A DNA stretch of 64,000 bases from Streptomyces atroolivaceus (GTDB lineage Bacteria > Actinomycetota > Actinomycetes > Streptomycetales > Streptomycetaceae): positions 1 through 64,000 of the forward strand of contig NZ_JNXG01000018.1 of assembly GCF_000717025.1 (NCBI RefSeq), given 5' to 3'. Shown here piece by piece: positions 26,345 through 36,841 of the stretch; the stretch's first letter is position 1; every line of letters starts with the position of its first letter. Under the pieces are notes generated by a model, which was not told where the DNA came from, searched no databases, and was given only the letters and a program-made list of their open reading frames with translations. The translations under genes and the position numbers were made by a program.

Positions 26345-27670
26345 TCACCGGTGCGCCGCCCGGTCCTGCAGCGTCGTCTGCCACACCGGGGCCTGTTCCT
26401 GGGGGCCTGCCTCCTCCTGCCGGCCTCCGCGCTCGAAGAAGTCGGCGAGCGGCAGGGCGGCCGCCCCCACGGTGACGGCGTCCGGCCCCAGGGTGCCGAG
26501 GCCGATCTGCACGTGGGCGGCCGGATACGCGAGTGCGTACGAGGTCGCGTGGGCCCGGACCGAATCCAGGAACCGGGTGCCGAGCTGGAGCCCCGCCCAG
26601 CCCCCGACGAGGATGCGCTCGGGCTGGAAGAGATTGATCAGGTCGGAGAAGCCCGCGCCGAGGTACTCCGCGGTCTCCTCCAGGACGGCCAGGGCCGTGG
26701 CGTCGGAGCCCGGTCCGGCCTCGTCGCCCTGTCCGGCCGGATACGCCGCGGCCAGCATGGCCGTGAGCGCGGTCTCCTCGTCGACGTCCGCGAGAGGCTC
26801 TCCTCCCGCCTCCCTCCAGCGCTCCAGCAGCGCCTCCGCGCCCGCATAGGCCTCCAGGCAGCCGAGCGCGCCGCAGCGGCAGCGCCGGCCTCGCACCCGC
26901 ACGGTCAGGTGCCCCCATTCGACGGCCCGGCCCGGGCTCATGTCGTCGGTGACCACGCAGGCCCCCACACCTGAGCCGAACAGCACGACCACGGCGCTCT
27001 GCGCCCCGCGCCCGGCACCGAACCACATCTCGGCCTGGCCGAGCGTCTTGGCACCGTTGTCGATGTAGTACAGCACGTTCGCCGGGAGCGGCACCGACTC
27101 ACGCAGCAGACGCTCCAGCGGCACCGCGTCCCAGCCGATGGTCTGGCCGTGCACCACGGCGCCGTCCTCGGGCGTCCTGGAGACGATGCCCGGCACACCG
27201 ACGCCGACTCCGAGGAGCCGGTCGGCCGCGATCCCGGCGCGTTCCAGGACCTCGGTGACGCCCGCGCGTACATGCCCCACCACGACACCGACGTCGTAGC
27301 GGTCGACGCGCCGCGGTCCGTCGAGCGACAGGGGCTTCTCGACGCGTGCGAGCTCCGTGAGGGCGAGGTCGAAGAGTTCGACTCTCACCCGGGTCTCGCC
27401 GATGTCGACACCGATCATGTACCGGCTCTGGGGCCGGATACGCAGAAGGGTGCGAGGCCGCCCGCCCGCGGAGTCGACGCTGCCGGCCTCCTCCACCAGC
27501 CCTTCGGTGACCAGTTCGGCCACCACGTTGCTCACGCTGCCGGAACTCAGCCCGGTGAGCGGGCCGAGCGAGAAACGGCTCAACGGGCCATCGAAATACA
27601 AACGTTGCAATACGGCGGTGCGGTTCTCGCGCCGCAGGTCACGCACCGTTCGGCCGCTGCGTACTTTCAC
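26345..27670 (-). CDS. ROK family transcriptional regulator
   Basis: A 441-residue protein. The N-terminal winged helix includes NRTAVLQRLYFDGPLSRFSLGPLTGLSSGSVSNVVAELV. The ROK sugar-kinase-like domain starts at YMIGVDIGETRVRVELFDL, with VGVPGIVS and GVGACVVTDD. The zinc motif CRCGALGCLEAY is present, so ligand binding is expected. Such XylR/NagC-type proteins repress sugar-uptake operons and release DNA on binding a sugar. It diverges from the ABC transporter genes across 183 bp, which makes it the probable local regulator. It starts at GTG, with a purine-rich ribosome site. Confidence 0.93.
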   Translation of the reverse strand: MKVRSGRTVRDLRRENRTAVLQRLYFDGPLSRFSLGPLTGLSSGSVSNVVAELVTEGLVEEAGSVDSAGGRPRTLLRIRPQSRYMIGVDIGETRVRVELFDLALTELARVEKPLSLDGPRRVDRYDVGVVVGHVRAGVTEVLERAGIAADRLLGVGVGVPGIVSRTPEDGAVVHGQTIGWDAVPLERLLRESVPLPANVLYYIDNGAKTLGQAEMWFGAGRGAQSAVVVLFGSGVGACVVTDDMSPGRAVEWGHLTVRVRGRRCRCGALGCLEAYAGAEALLERWREAGGEPLADVDEETALTAMLAAAYPAGQGDEAGPGSDATALAVLEETAEYLGAGFSDLINLFQPERILVGGWAGLQLGTRFLDSVRAHATSYALAYPAAHVQIGLGTLGPDAVTVGAAALPLADFFERGGRQEEAGPQEQAPVWQTTLQDRAAHR

Positions 27671-27722
27671 CCTGCCCCCTCTTCCTGAAGCTCACCTCTG
27701 CAACATACCGCCGCGACACCTC

Positions 27723-27774
27723 TTGACGCGACCTTCACTTGGGGTTTAACTCACACCCTAAATTAAGCCGTGTG
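27723..27774 (+). promoter_or_regulatory. Candidate promoter and operator of the sugar ABC operon
   Basis: TTGACG at 27723 and TTAACT at 27746 are 17 bases apart, a fair match to a vegetative promoter. Just downstream, CACAC (27752) and GTGTG (27770) form an inverted pair with centres 18 bases apart, overlapping the expected transcription start, a good place for a repressor such as the divergent ROK protein. The stretch is unusually AT-rich for this genome. Confidence 0.4.
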
Positions 27775-27853
27775 GGTTTGAGGTCGAACATGGAACGTCG
27801 TTCCGACCCGGTCCGCGGCGGACATCCGTCACTTCTGAAAGGCCCCTGGAGTC

Positions 27854-29170
27854 ATGCGCAGAATCCGAGCCGCGGCCGTCGGTGCCGTCACCCTCTCGCT
27901 CGTACTCACCGCGGCTGCCTGCGGCGGCGGATCGTCCGGGTCGGGCGGATCCAACGACCAGCCGAAGACGCTCACGTACTGGGCCTCGAACCAGGGCGCC
28001 AGCCTCGAGGTGGACAAGAAGGTCCTGCAGCCCGAGCTCGACAAGTTCGAGAAGGAGACAGGGATCAAGGTCAAGCTGGAGGTGGTGCCCTGGGGGGACC
28101 TGCTGAACCGCATCCTCACCGCCACCACCTCCGGGCAGGGGCCGGACGTCCTGAACATCGGGAACACCTGGAGCGCTTCGCTTCAGGCCACCGGTGCGCT
28201 GCTGCCCTGGGACGAGAAGAACTTCGAGGCGATAGGCGGCAAGGACCGCTTCGTCGAGTCCGCCCTCGGCTCGACCGGTGTCCAGGGCGAGGACCCGGCC
28301 GCCGTCCCGCTGTACTCCATGGCCTACGCGCTCTACTACAACAAGAAGATGTTCGCCGACGCCGGCATCCAGAAGCCGCCCAGGACGTGGGACGAGGTGG
28401 CCGAGGCCGGGAAGAAGCTGTCCAAGGACGGCAAGTGGGGGCTCGGCGCCGAGGGCTCCAACCTCTCCAACAACATCCACCAGGTCTTCGTCCTGGCCAA
28501 GCAGCACGGGGCCGACTTCTTCACCGCCGAAGGCAAGGCGGACTTCACGTCCGACGGGGCGGTGGCGGCCGTCAAGCAGTACGTCGACCTCATGGCCAAG
28601 GACAAGATCATCGCACCCGGCAACGCCGAGTACGCGCAGAACCAGTCCCTGAGCGACTTCGCCAAGGACAAGACGGCCATGGTGCTCTGGCAGACCGCGG
28701 CCGCCACCTTCGAGTCCCAGGGCATGAAGAAGGAGGAGTGGGACGTGGTGCCCGCCCCGGTCCAGTCGGGGAAGCCCGGCACGGGCAAGGGCACGAACTC
28801 CATGGTCGCCGGCATCAACATGGCCGTCTTCAACAACACCAAGAACATCGACGGCGCCAAGAAGTTCGTGAAGTTCATGACCAGCGACGAGGAGCAGACG
28901 GTCCTGAACAAGGCCTACGGCTCCATCCCGCCGGTCAAGGCCGCCCAGGAGGACGACGCGTTCAACACCTTCGCCCTGTCGCCCCTGCGGGAGACCCTCG
29001 CCACGAGTGCCGCCGCCCTGCCCCAGGTCCCCGAGGAGTCGCAGTTCGAGACCGTCGTCGGCACGGCGGTCAAGGAACTCTTCGCCGACGCGGCCGCGGG
29101 CCGGCCGGTGACGACCGCATCGGTCAAGGCGAAGCTCGAGAAGGCCCAGCAGCAGATGCCCAAGAAGTGA
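27854..29170 (+). CDS. Sugar ABC transporter substrate-binding lipoprotein
   Basis: A 438-residue protein with a lipoprotein signal MRRIRAAAVGAVTLSLVLTA and lipobox LTAAAC, Cys23, followed by a Gly/Ser linker. The rest is a family 1 solute-binding fold: TLTYWASNQGAS, GPDVLNIGNTWSASLQATGALLPWD, YYNKKMFADAGIQKPPRTWDE and MVAGINMAVFNNTKNIDGAKKFVKFMTSDEEQ. It sits on the outer face of the membrane and captures an oligosaccharide. The gene overlaps the first permease by four bases (GTGA). The ATPase is missing from the operon; in Streptomyces such systems normally share the MsiK ATPase encoded elsewhere. Confidence 0.94.
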   Translation: MRRIRAAAVGAVTLSLVLTAAACGGGSSGSGGSNDQPKTLTYWASNQGASLEVDKKVLQPELDKFEKETGIKVKLEVVPWGDLLNRILTATTSGQGPDVLNIGNTWSASLQATGALLPWDEKNFEAIGGKDRFVESALGSTGVQGEDPAAVPLYSMAYALYYNKKMFADAGIQKPPRTWDEVAEAGKKLSKDGKWGLGAEGSNLSNNIHQVFVLAKQHGADFFTAEGKADFTSDGAVAAVKQYVDLMAKDKIIAPGNAEYAQNQSLSDFAKDKTAMVLWQTAAATFESQGMKKEEWDVVPAPVQSGKPGTGKGTNSMVAGINMAVFNNTKNIDGAKKFVKFMTSDEEQTVLNKAYGSIPPVKAAQEDDAFNTFALSPLRETLATSAAALPQVPEESQFETVVGTAVKELFADAAAGRPVTTASVKAKLEKAQQQMPKK

Positions 29171-30180
29171 GCACGGACACCACCATGACCACGACCGCCG
29201 CCCCGATCCCCGGCGAGCGGACAGCAGAGAAGAAGAACCCCGGAGCGGCGCCGCGCAGACGCCGCTCCGGGCGGCTGCGCAAGATCGGCCTGCCCTACCT
29301 GCTGCTGCTCCCCGCCCTGCTCCTCGAACTGCTGGTCCACCTGGTGCCCATGATCATCGGCATCGTCGTCAGCTTCCGGCAGCTCACCCAGTTCTACATC
29401 CGGGACTGGGCCACCGCGCCCTGGGCCGGTTTCGACAACTACGCCGTCTCGGTCGACTTCGACGCCCCGGTGGGCGAGGCGCTGGTGCAGTCGTTCCTGA
29501 CGACGTGCCTGTTCACCCTGCTGTCGGTGAGCCTGTGCTGGTTCCTCGGAACCGCCGCCGCGGTCTTCATGCAGGAGACCTTCCGCGGCAGAGGCTTCCT
29601 GCGCACGCTCTTCCTCGTGCCGTACGCCCTGCCCGTGTACGCGGCCGTCATCACCTGGGCGTTCATGTTCCAGCGTGACAACGGAATCATCAACCACGTC
29701 ATCCACGACCAGCTCGGCCTCACCGACAGCCCTCCGTTCTGGCTCATCGGTGACAACGCCTTCGTCACCCTGCTCGTCGTCTCGGTGTGGAAGGGCTGGC
29801 CCTTCGCCTTCCTCATCATGATGGCCGGCCTCCAGAACATCCCCCGGGACATCTACGAAGCGGCAGCGCTCGACGGCGCCGGGGTGTGGCAGCAGATCCG
29901 CCGCATCACCCTGCCGTCACTGCGGCCCGTCAACCAGGTCCTCGTCCTCGTGCTGTTCCTCTGGACCTTCAACGACTTCAACACGCCGTTCGTCCTCTTC
30001 GGCAAGGCGGCACCGGCGTCGGCGGACCTGATCTCCATCCACATCTACCAGTCGTCCTTCCAGACCTGGAACTTCGGCACGGGCTCCGCGATGTCGGTCC
30101 TGCTGCTGCTGTTCCTGCTCGTCGTGACCGGCCTCTACCTCCTGTTCACGTCCCGAGGAAAGCAGGCCACCGATGCCTAG
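29167..30180 (+). CDS. Sugar ABC transporter permease, MalF-like
   Basis: A 337-residue permease from GTG 29167 (GTGA overlap); ATG 29185 is an alternative. Six membrane segments are visible, starting with KIGLPYLLLLPALLLELLVHLVPMIIGIVVSF. The EAA loop reads IYEAAALDGAGVWQQIRRITLPSLRP at about residues 230-255. It forms the channel with the next gene product. It overlaps the second permease by eight bases. Confidence 0.94.
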   Translation: MSTDTTMTTTAAPIPGERTAEKKNPGAAPRRRRSGRLRKIGLPYLLLLPALLLELLVHLVPMIIGIVVSFRQLTQFYIRDWATAPWAGFDNYAVSVDFDAPVGEALVQSFLTTCLFTLLSVSLCWFLGTAAAVFMQETFRGRGFLRTLFLVPYALPVYAAVITWAFMFQRDNGIINHVIHDQLGLTDSPPFWLIGDNAFVTLLVVSVWKGWPFAFLIMMAGLQNIPRDIYEAAALDGAGVWQQIRRITLPSLRPVNQVLVLVLFLWTFNDFNTPFVLFGKAAPASADLISIHIYQSSFQTWNFGTGSAMSVLLLLFLLVVTGLYLLFTSRGKQATDA

Positions 30181-31051
30181 GACCGCACAGCGCAAGGCCC
30201 CCCCTTCCCCGATGGCGCCCCCGCAGTCGTTCCTGTGGGCGCGGCGGACCTTCCTGACACTCCTCACCGTCTTCGTGGTCCTGCCGGTGTTCGTCATGAT
30301 CACCAGCTCCCTCAAACCGCTGGAAGACGTCACCGGGAAGTTCCAGTGGATCCCCTCGGGTCTGACCATCAGTCCCTACTTCGACATCTGGGACACGGTC
30401 CCCCTCGCCGACTACTTCATGAACTCCCTGATCGTCGCCGGGGCGGCGACCGTCTGTTCCGTGGTGATCGCGGTGTTCGCGGCCTACGCCGTCAGCCGCT
30501 ACAACTTCCGCGGCAAGCGCGTGTTCACGGTGACCGTCCTCTCGACGCAGATGTTCCCCGGCATCCTCTTCCTCCTGCCGCTGTTCCTCATCTACGTGAA
30601 CATCGGCAACGCCACCGGCATCGCGCTGTTCGGGTCGCGGGCCGGCCTCATCATCACGTACCTCACCTTCTCCCTCCCCTTCTCCATCTGGATGCTGATC
30701 GGGTACTTCGACTCGGTGCCCAGGGATCTGGACGAGGCGGCCAAGGTGGACGGCTGCGGGCCGCTCGGCGCGCTGTTCCGGGTCATCGTCCCGGCGGCGA
30801 TCCCCGGCATCGTCGCCGTCGCCGTCTACGCGTTCATGACGGCCTGGGGCGAAGTGCTCTTCGCCTCCGTCATGACCAACGACACCACCCGCACCCTCGC
30901 CGTCGGCCTGCAGGGCTACTCCACGCAGAACGACGTGTACTGGAACCAGGTCATGGCCGCCTCCCTCGTGGTGAGCCTGCCCGTCGTCGCCGGGTTCCTG
31001 CTCCTCCAGCGCTACCTCGTCGCCGGCCTCACCGCCGGCGCCGTCAAGTAG
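30173..31051 (+). CDS. Sugar ABC transporter permease, MalG-like
   Basis: A 292-residue permease with six membrane segments. The EAA motif is DLDEAAKVDGCGPLGALFRVIVPAAIPG near residue 185. It pairs with the upstream permease. Its product and the binding protein form a carbohydrate uptake (CUT1) system. The GH1 gene follows after 57 bp on the same strand, suggesting that the imported sugar is a beta-glycoside. Confidence 0.94.
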   Translation: MPRTAQRKAPPSPMAPPQSFLWARRTFLTLLTVFVVLPVFVMITSSLKPLEDVTGKFQWIPSGLTISPYFDIWDTVPLADYFMNSLIVAGAATVCSVVIAVFAAYAVSRYNFRGKRVFTVTVLSTQMFPGILFLLPLFLIYVNIGNATGIALFGSRAGLIITYLTFSLPFSIWMLIGYFDSVPRDLDEAAKVDGCGPLGALFRVIVPAAIPGIVAVAVYAFMTAWGEVLFASVMTNDTTRTLAVGLQGYSTQNDVYWNQVMAASLVVSLPVVAGFLLLQRYLVAGLTAGAVK

Positions 31052-31108
31052 CCGCACTCACCGACCGTTCCGCCCACCCCCGCCTGCTCGAATTCTGCGA
31101 GGTACCTT

Positions 31109-32464
<1,356 letters not shown>

Positions 32465-32606
32465 CGGCGCTTCGTAGCACGGTGTGTCTCCTGCCGGGGC
32501 TGCCATGGATCCGGTCCCACCTCGCACGGTGATCACCACCGACGGGGGTGGATCGCGGCCTGGGGCCCGAAGCGGAGCCGCTGGTCAGGGCCCCGGGCGT
32601 GAGAAG

Positions 32607-32753
32607 CGGGACGGCGATGCGCAGGAGGAAGTCATGTGTGCCGGAGGTGACGAACAGACCGATCACCTCCGGCAGGCGTGCGGCCCGTTCCCGGAAGCCC
32701 TCGATGACGGGGCGGGCCGGGGGCCGGATGCGCACCGGGATGAGTGCCTCGAC
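32607..32753 (-). pseudogene. Remnant of an Lrp/AsnC family ligand-binding domain
   Basis: A minus-strand frame reads VEALIPVRIRPPARPVIEGF, then RERAARLPEVIGLFVTSG and THDFLLRIAVP. This is the RAM/AsnC ligand-binding beta-alpha pattern of Lrp-type regulators. No helix-turn-helix precedes it, and the sequence after IAVP breaks down into low-complexity residues. It is most likely the decayed C-terminal half of a regulator. The surrounding 32465-32853 has no other supported gene. Confidence 0.55.
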
Positions 32754-32853
32754 GGGCCGGCCGGCCCGTCGAGGCCCAGGGAGGAAGGAAACGTTCCACC
32801 CGGCCGGGCCGCCGACGCCGCCGTTCGCGCCGCGGCCCGTAGCGGCGAAGCGC

Positions 32854-33096
32854 TCAGAACGGCATGCGGCCCCGGGCCCGTCGTCCGGCCGAGCCGCTGT
32901 TGCCCACGGCCTTGGAGCTGCTGCGGAACGGCTTGCTGAAGATTCGGCCCAGGACACCCGGAGCCTTGCCGCCGGCGCGTGATCCGGCCCCGAGGGTTCG
33001 CTGGGTGCCACGTTCGGGGTGGCGGGACAGGCGCGGTACGAAGAACGCGAGGACGGCCAGTACGACACAGACGGCGACGATGCCGACAATCATCAT
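32854..33096 (-). CDS. Small single-pass membrane protein (DUF6411-like)
   Basis: An 80-residue protein from ATG 33096; a second ATG follows directly. It begins MMIVGIVAVCVVLAVLAFF, one membrane helix, then PRLSRHPERGTQRTLGAG and an Arg/Lys/Ser-rich tail ending RARGRMPF that should be cytoplasmic. I recall near-identical small proteins in other streptomycetes annotated as DUF6411, but I am not sure of the number. The function is unknown. A GGGAGCT ribosome site precedes it. Confidence 0.7.
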   Translation of the reverse strand: MMIVGIVAVCVVLAVLAFFVPRLSRHPERGTQRTLGAGSRAGGKAPGVLGRIFSKPFRSSSKAVGNSGSAGRRARGRMPF

Positions 33097-33302
33097 GAGG
33101 AGCTCCCTGGGTTGGTGTGTCCTGCCGTCTGCCCCGGCGGACCACCGGTATGCACCGCCACTCCGGAGGGTGCTGCCGTACGGGGCGAGCACCGGCCGCT
33201 GCGGGAGGCAGACCCTCGCTGTCCTCTTGATCGACCCGTGTCGAGGGGCGCGTCCGCCCGAGGAGTCTGGGGCCCGTGAGGCCGATCAGGGCGTCGAAGG
33301 GC

Positions 33303-33881
33303 TCAGACGTGCAGGGCCGGCCTGTAGGTGAGCTCTTGGATGTGGCCGTCGAGCGTCCGGTGCCCGATCAACTCGAGGTCGAAGTCGGCCGCACCCCGGA
33401 AGACCGGGTCCAGCCCGGTCCGACCTGTGATCACGGGGAAGAGAGTCACCTGGACGCGGTCGACCAGTCCGGCGGCCATCAACGCCCGGTTCATCGACAG
33501 GCTGCCGTGGGAGCGCAGCGGTACCTCGGACTCCTCCTTGAGCCGGGCGACGACGTCGACGGCATCGCCGTGCACGACCGCCGCGTCCGGCCAGTCGAGC
33601 GGTCCCTCCAGCGTGTTCGACACCACCGTGGCCGGGAGGCTCCTCATCCGTGTGACCCATGGGTCGCGCACATCGGCCTCCTCGGTGCTCGACGCGAGCA
33701 TCCGGGCGAACGCCCGATACGTCTGGGCCCCGAAGACCATCCGCTGCTCGCCGTCGTACAGGGCGAGGCGGTGGTCGAGGAGCTCGGGGCCCTGCCTGCC
33801 CCAGTAGCCGGTCCAGTTGCCGCCGGCGGCGCCGAACCCGTCGAGGCTCGAGAAGACGTCGAACGTGTAGGTGGCGGTCAT
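33303..33881 (-). CDS. Dihydrofolate reductase-like protein (RibD C-terminal fold)
   Basis: A 192-residue protein from ATG 33881 with a GAGGAG site. It has FDVFSSLDGFG near the start, RMVFGAQTYRAFARM, LRSHGSLSMNRALMAAGLVDRVQVTLFPVITGRTG and the typical ending LELIGHRTLDGHIQELTYRP. This is the second RibD_C-type reductase in the window. The two differ strongly and are not recent duplicates. The substrate is unknown. Confidence 0.88.
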   Translation of the reverse strand: MTATYTFDVFSSLDGFGAAGGNWTGYWGRQGPELLDHRLALYDGEQRMVFGAQTYRAFARMLASSTEEADVRDPWVTRMRSLPATVVSNTLEGPLDWPDAAVVHGDAVDVVARLKEESEVPLRSHGSLSMNRALMAAGLVDRVQVTLFPVITGRTGLDPVFRGAADFDLELIGHRTLDGHIQELTYRPALHV

Positions 33882-34219
33882 GATGCTCTCCTCGAGTCGA
33901 TGGATCGCGTGTCGGCAGTACGGACCGGTGACCACGGAGGGACTCATCGTCCTCGGAGCGTGGAGCCGGACCACTCCGGAGACGACCCGGGGGCTCGACC
34001 AAGGCCGAGGACGGGGGGAGAGGGCGTGATCGGCGACACGGCGGGCGAGAGGAAGAGCGTGGCACGCCGATACACGGATCCGGGCCATTCCCGGGGCAGC
34101 GCGTGTTGCGCGACCCGGCCTCGGGACGGCCGGACGGGTCCTCGCCGCGCCCGGGGCCCCGTACACCGTCGGTCTCCTCGCCCCCCTGACCCCACCGAGC
34201 GGGGCACCCCGCCCGCCGG
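33882..34219. other. Intergenic stretch
   Basis: About 340 bases between the RibD-fold gene and the end of the polyprenyl synthetase gene. It should contain the RibD-fold gene promoter. No gene, clear promoter or strong hairpin was found. Open frames through it are extensions of neighbouring frames without ribosome sites. Confidence 0.5.
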
Positions 34220-35371
34220 TCACAACCTGCGGTGGAGCAGGAACCCGAGCAGCACGTCGATCTCTCGCGCCGCGCGCGGCGCGAGGGGCACGCTCCGCAG
34301 GCAGGCGCGGGCCGCGTCGAGGTGGTGGCCCGCCTCGGCCACGGTGGCGGTGCGGCCGCCGCACGCTTCCACGAGTGCGGCCGCACGGACCGCGCCGGCG
34401 TCGTCGAGTCCGAGCGGGGAGTTCAGAAGACCTGCCAGCTCCCCGGCACGGCGGCCGTCACCGGCGAGAGCGGCCAGAACGGGGTACGTCTTCTTCCGCT
34501 GCCGCAGATCGCTGTGCACGGGCTTGCCCGTGACGGCAGGGTCACCCCAGATGCCGAGCAGGTCGTCGATGACCTGAAAGGCCACCCCGAGGTGGCGCCC
34601 GGCACGGTCCAGCGCGGCGACGGTGCGGGCAGGAGCCCCGCCCAGGAGGCCGCCCAGTGCTGCGGCGCAGCCCAGCAGGGTGCCGGTCTTGAGTTCCGCC
34701 ATGGCACGGTATTCGTCGGGCCGGACGGCCTCGGGTCCCGTCCACGGGCGGGCCGCGAAGAGAAGGTCCTCCGCCTGACCGTGCACGAGGCCGCCCAGTG
34801 TCCCGGACAGCCGCCCGACGGCCGCGGCCGTGTGCGGTCCCGGTGTCTCGGCGAGCGTCTGCACCGCGAGGGCGAAGAGCGCGTCCCCGGCGAGCACGGC
34901 GGGCCCGGTGCCGTACGCCTTCCACACGGTCTGCCGCTGCCGCCGGGTCCCGTCCCCGTCCATGATGTCGTCGTGCAGCAGCGAGAAGGTGTGGATCAGC
35001 TCGACGGCCACCGCGCCGGCCACGGCGCTCTCCCCGGGCGCCTCCGCGGCCTCGGCGCACAGGACGGCGAGGGCCTGGCGCACGCCCTTGCCCTCGAACG
35101 ACCCGTCAGCCGGCGTACCGCCGACCTCGCACCAGCCGAGGGAGTACGCGGCCATCTCGCCCGGCCAGGGATGGAGCCGCCCGACGGCGGCCGACAAGGA
35201 CGGGCGCACCAGATCGCGACAGCGGGCGAGTATGCCGGGAGCGGTGGCCGAGGGCTCGGACGACGCGGAGTCCGAAGGCGTGACGTCCCCGGCCGGCGCG
35301 GCCTTCCGGGCGGATCCGGCGGGCGCGGCGTCGCGTACGGTGCCGGCCGACGCGGTCACGGGGGAGGTCAT
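34220..35371 (-). CDS. Polyprenyl synthetase (isoprenyl diphosphate synthase) with disordered N-terminus
   Basis: A 383-residue protein. The first aspartate-rich motif is HDDIMDGDGTRRQR (DDxxD, near residue 135) and the second is FQVIDDLLGIWGD, with KTGTLLG and KKTYPVL between and after. These define trans-isoprenyl diphosphate synthases, which condense isopentenyl diphosphate with an allylic primer. The first 45 residues are Ala/Pro/Ser-rich and look unstructured, and the next part, RCRDLVRPSLSAAVGRLHPWPGEMAAYSLGWCEVGGTP, is atypical for ordinary GGPP synthases. Its ATG overlaps the stop of the TPR gene (ATGA). A related group serves as cargo of family 2 encapsulins, but no shell gene is in the window. 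Confidence 0.9.
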   Translation of the reverse strand: MTSPVTASAGTVRDAAPAGSARKAAPAGDVTPSDSASSEPSATAPGILARCRDLVRPSLSAAVGRLHPWPGEMAAYSLGWCEVGGTPADGSFEGKGVRQALAVLCAEAAEAPGESAVAGAVAVELIHTFSLLHDDIMDGDGTRRQRQTVWKAYGTGPAVLAGDALFALAVQTLAETPGPHTAAAVGRLSGTLGGLVHGQAEDLLFAARPWTGPEAVRPDEYRAMAELKTGTLLGCAAALGGLLGGAPARTVAALDRAGRHLGVAFQVIDDLLGIWGDPAVTGKPVHSDLRQRKKTYPVLAALAGDGRRAGELAGLLNSPLGLDDAGAVRAAALVEACGGRTATVAEAGHHLDAARACLRSVPLAPRAAREIDVLLGFLLHRRL

Positions 35372-36465
35372 CGCGTCACCGCCTCCCCCGTGCGGTGGCC
35401 GACGCCGGGCAGCGGGCCGACTCCCAGCTCCACCGCCGCCTTGTCGACCATGTCCCGGGCGTGCTTCAGGCCGATGCGGTCCAGGGTCCGGCGGAGCCCG
35501 GCCAGTTCCACGACCGTTTCCGCCGGGTTCCGTCCGAGCCGGGCCAGCGACTTGGCGAGCCCCAGCCGGGACAGCGCGGTGCCCCGCGGCTCGTTCATCT
35601 CCTCGAACTCCGCGAGCGCCTGTGCGTAGGTGTCACGGGCCTGCGGGTACTGCCCCGCGCGGTAGTGCACGTTGGCCCGCATCTTGTGGTTGTACGCCAG
35701 CGCACTGGACAACTTCATCTCGCGGCACACGGATTCTGCCTCGGTGAGCAGCGCCAGCGCACGCTCCACGTCACCGTCGCGTACGGACACGACGTCGGCT
35801 ATGCCGCGCAGCGCCCAGGCCCGGCCTCGCCGGTCATCGGCTCGGAGCGCGGTCTCGGCCGCCTCCTCGAAGAGGGCGAGTGCCCTGTCGTACGACCCGG
35901 TGTTCCGGTGCATCTGGGCTATGCCTTCCAGCGCCCAGACCGTGTGCCGGGCCTCTCCGCGCCTGCGGGCTTCCGCGAGGAGTCGTTCGTGCAGCTCGCC
36001 GACGGCCTGGTAGTCGCCCTGGATGCGCCCCGTCTCCGCGAGACCGGCGAGCGAGTAGCCGCGTACGACCACGTCGCCCCCGCGTTCACCCATCTCGGCA
36101 GCGAGCCCGAGGAGCCGGTACGCGAGTGCCAGCGAACCCCGTTGGCGGGCGAGCGTGCCACCGCTCCACAACGCCCATGCCATGGCCCCGACGTCCTGCG
36201 CCGAACGTGCCGCACGGTAACTCGACTTCCACGCGGCGTCGGCGTCAGCCACGCGCCCCAGCCGCCTGTAAGCCTCCGCCACAGCGAGCCCGCAGCGTGC
36301 CATTTCCCGGTGCTCCCCGGCACGTTCGGCAGCCCGTAGTTCTTCGACGCCCTTGGCCAGCACCTCGCTGAGGGAGGAGTTCACCGACAACGAGCCGAGC
36401 GCCCCCTGGTATTCGGGAGCGAACGCCTTGCCCTTCGGCCGATCCTGCTGAGTCACCCGTGCCAC
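35368..36465 (-). CDS. Tetratricopeptide repeat protein
   Basis: A 365-residue all-helical protein made of TPR-like repeats, for example DADAAWKSSYRAARSAQDVG, YDRALALFEEAAETALRADD, VERALALLTEAESVC and YPQARDTYAQALAEFEEMNE. No enzymatic domain, signal or membrane segment is present, so it should act as a scaffold or partner protein in the cytosol. It is translationally coupled to the polyprenyl synthetase. That coupling suggests the two products work together, for example in assembling or localising the prenyl enzyme. This is inference. Confidence 0.88.
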   Translation of the reverse strand: MARVTQQDRPKGKAFAPEYQGALGSLSVNSSLSEVLAKGVEELRAAERAGEHREMARCGLAVAEAYRRLGRVADADAAWKSSYRAARSAQDVGAMAWALWSGGTLARQRGSLALAYRLLGLAAEMGERGGDVVVRGYSLAGLAETGRIQGDYQAVGELHERLLAEARRRGEARHTVWALEGIAQMHRNTGSYDRALALFEEAAETALRADDRRGRAWALRGIADVVSVRDGDVERALALLTEAESVCREMKLSSALAYNHKMRANVHYRAGQYPQARDTYAQALAEFEEMNEPRGTALSRLGLAKSLARLGRNPAETVVELAGLRRTLDRIGLKHARDMVDKAAVELGVGPLPGVGHRTGEAVTR

Positions 36466-36841
36466 CTGCTCACTGTCTCGCCTGTCTTCGGAACCGTTGC
36501 CCCGACGGCTGTCGGCCGCGGTCTCTGATCAAGACGGTATGAGCCGGCAGGGGTTCCACGAATCCCTCTTCACGTCGGTCACGGGTCATACGTGAGGGCC
36601 ACAGGAGACACGTGGACTAGTCATCGGGATGGACGCCGCGGACGGAGGGGGCGGCCGCTCACCGTCGTCACCTGGCCGCCGCGTAGGTCCTGCTCGCACG
36701 GGCAGGACCGCCGGCGGAGGCTGTGGGCCACGCGCCCGCGGTCCTCCGCGAGAGGGAGGCCGAGGAACCCCGTCCGGACGGTGTGGCGGGCGGGCGCGTC
36801 CGTCCGCGGGAAGGATCAGAGGCCTGTGGGTGCGGCCGGGT
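36466..36841. other. Intergenic stretch upstream of the TPR/polyprenyl synthetase operon
   Basis: About 375 bases, the likely promoter region of the TPR gene and the tail end of the next leftward gene. No gene or striking inverted repeat was found. AT-rich bases near 36530-36600 (ACGGTATGAG, CATACGTGAG) are the most promoter-like part. Confidence 0.4.

Noticed and set aside
27739..29166. Extension of the first sugar permease frame upstream through the binding-protein gene
   Set aside because: The binding protein is clear in another frame, and the extension has no homology or membrane segments.
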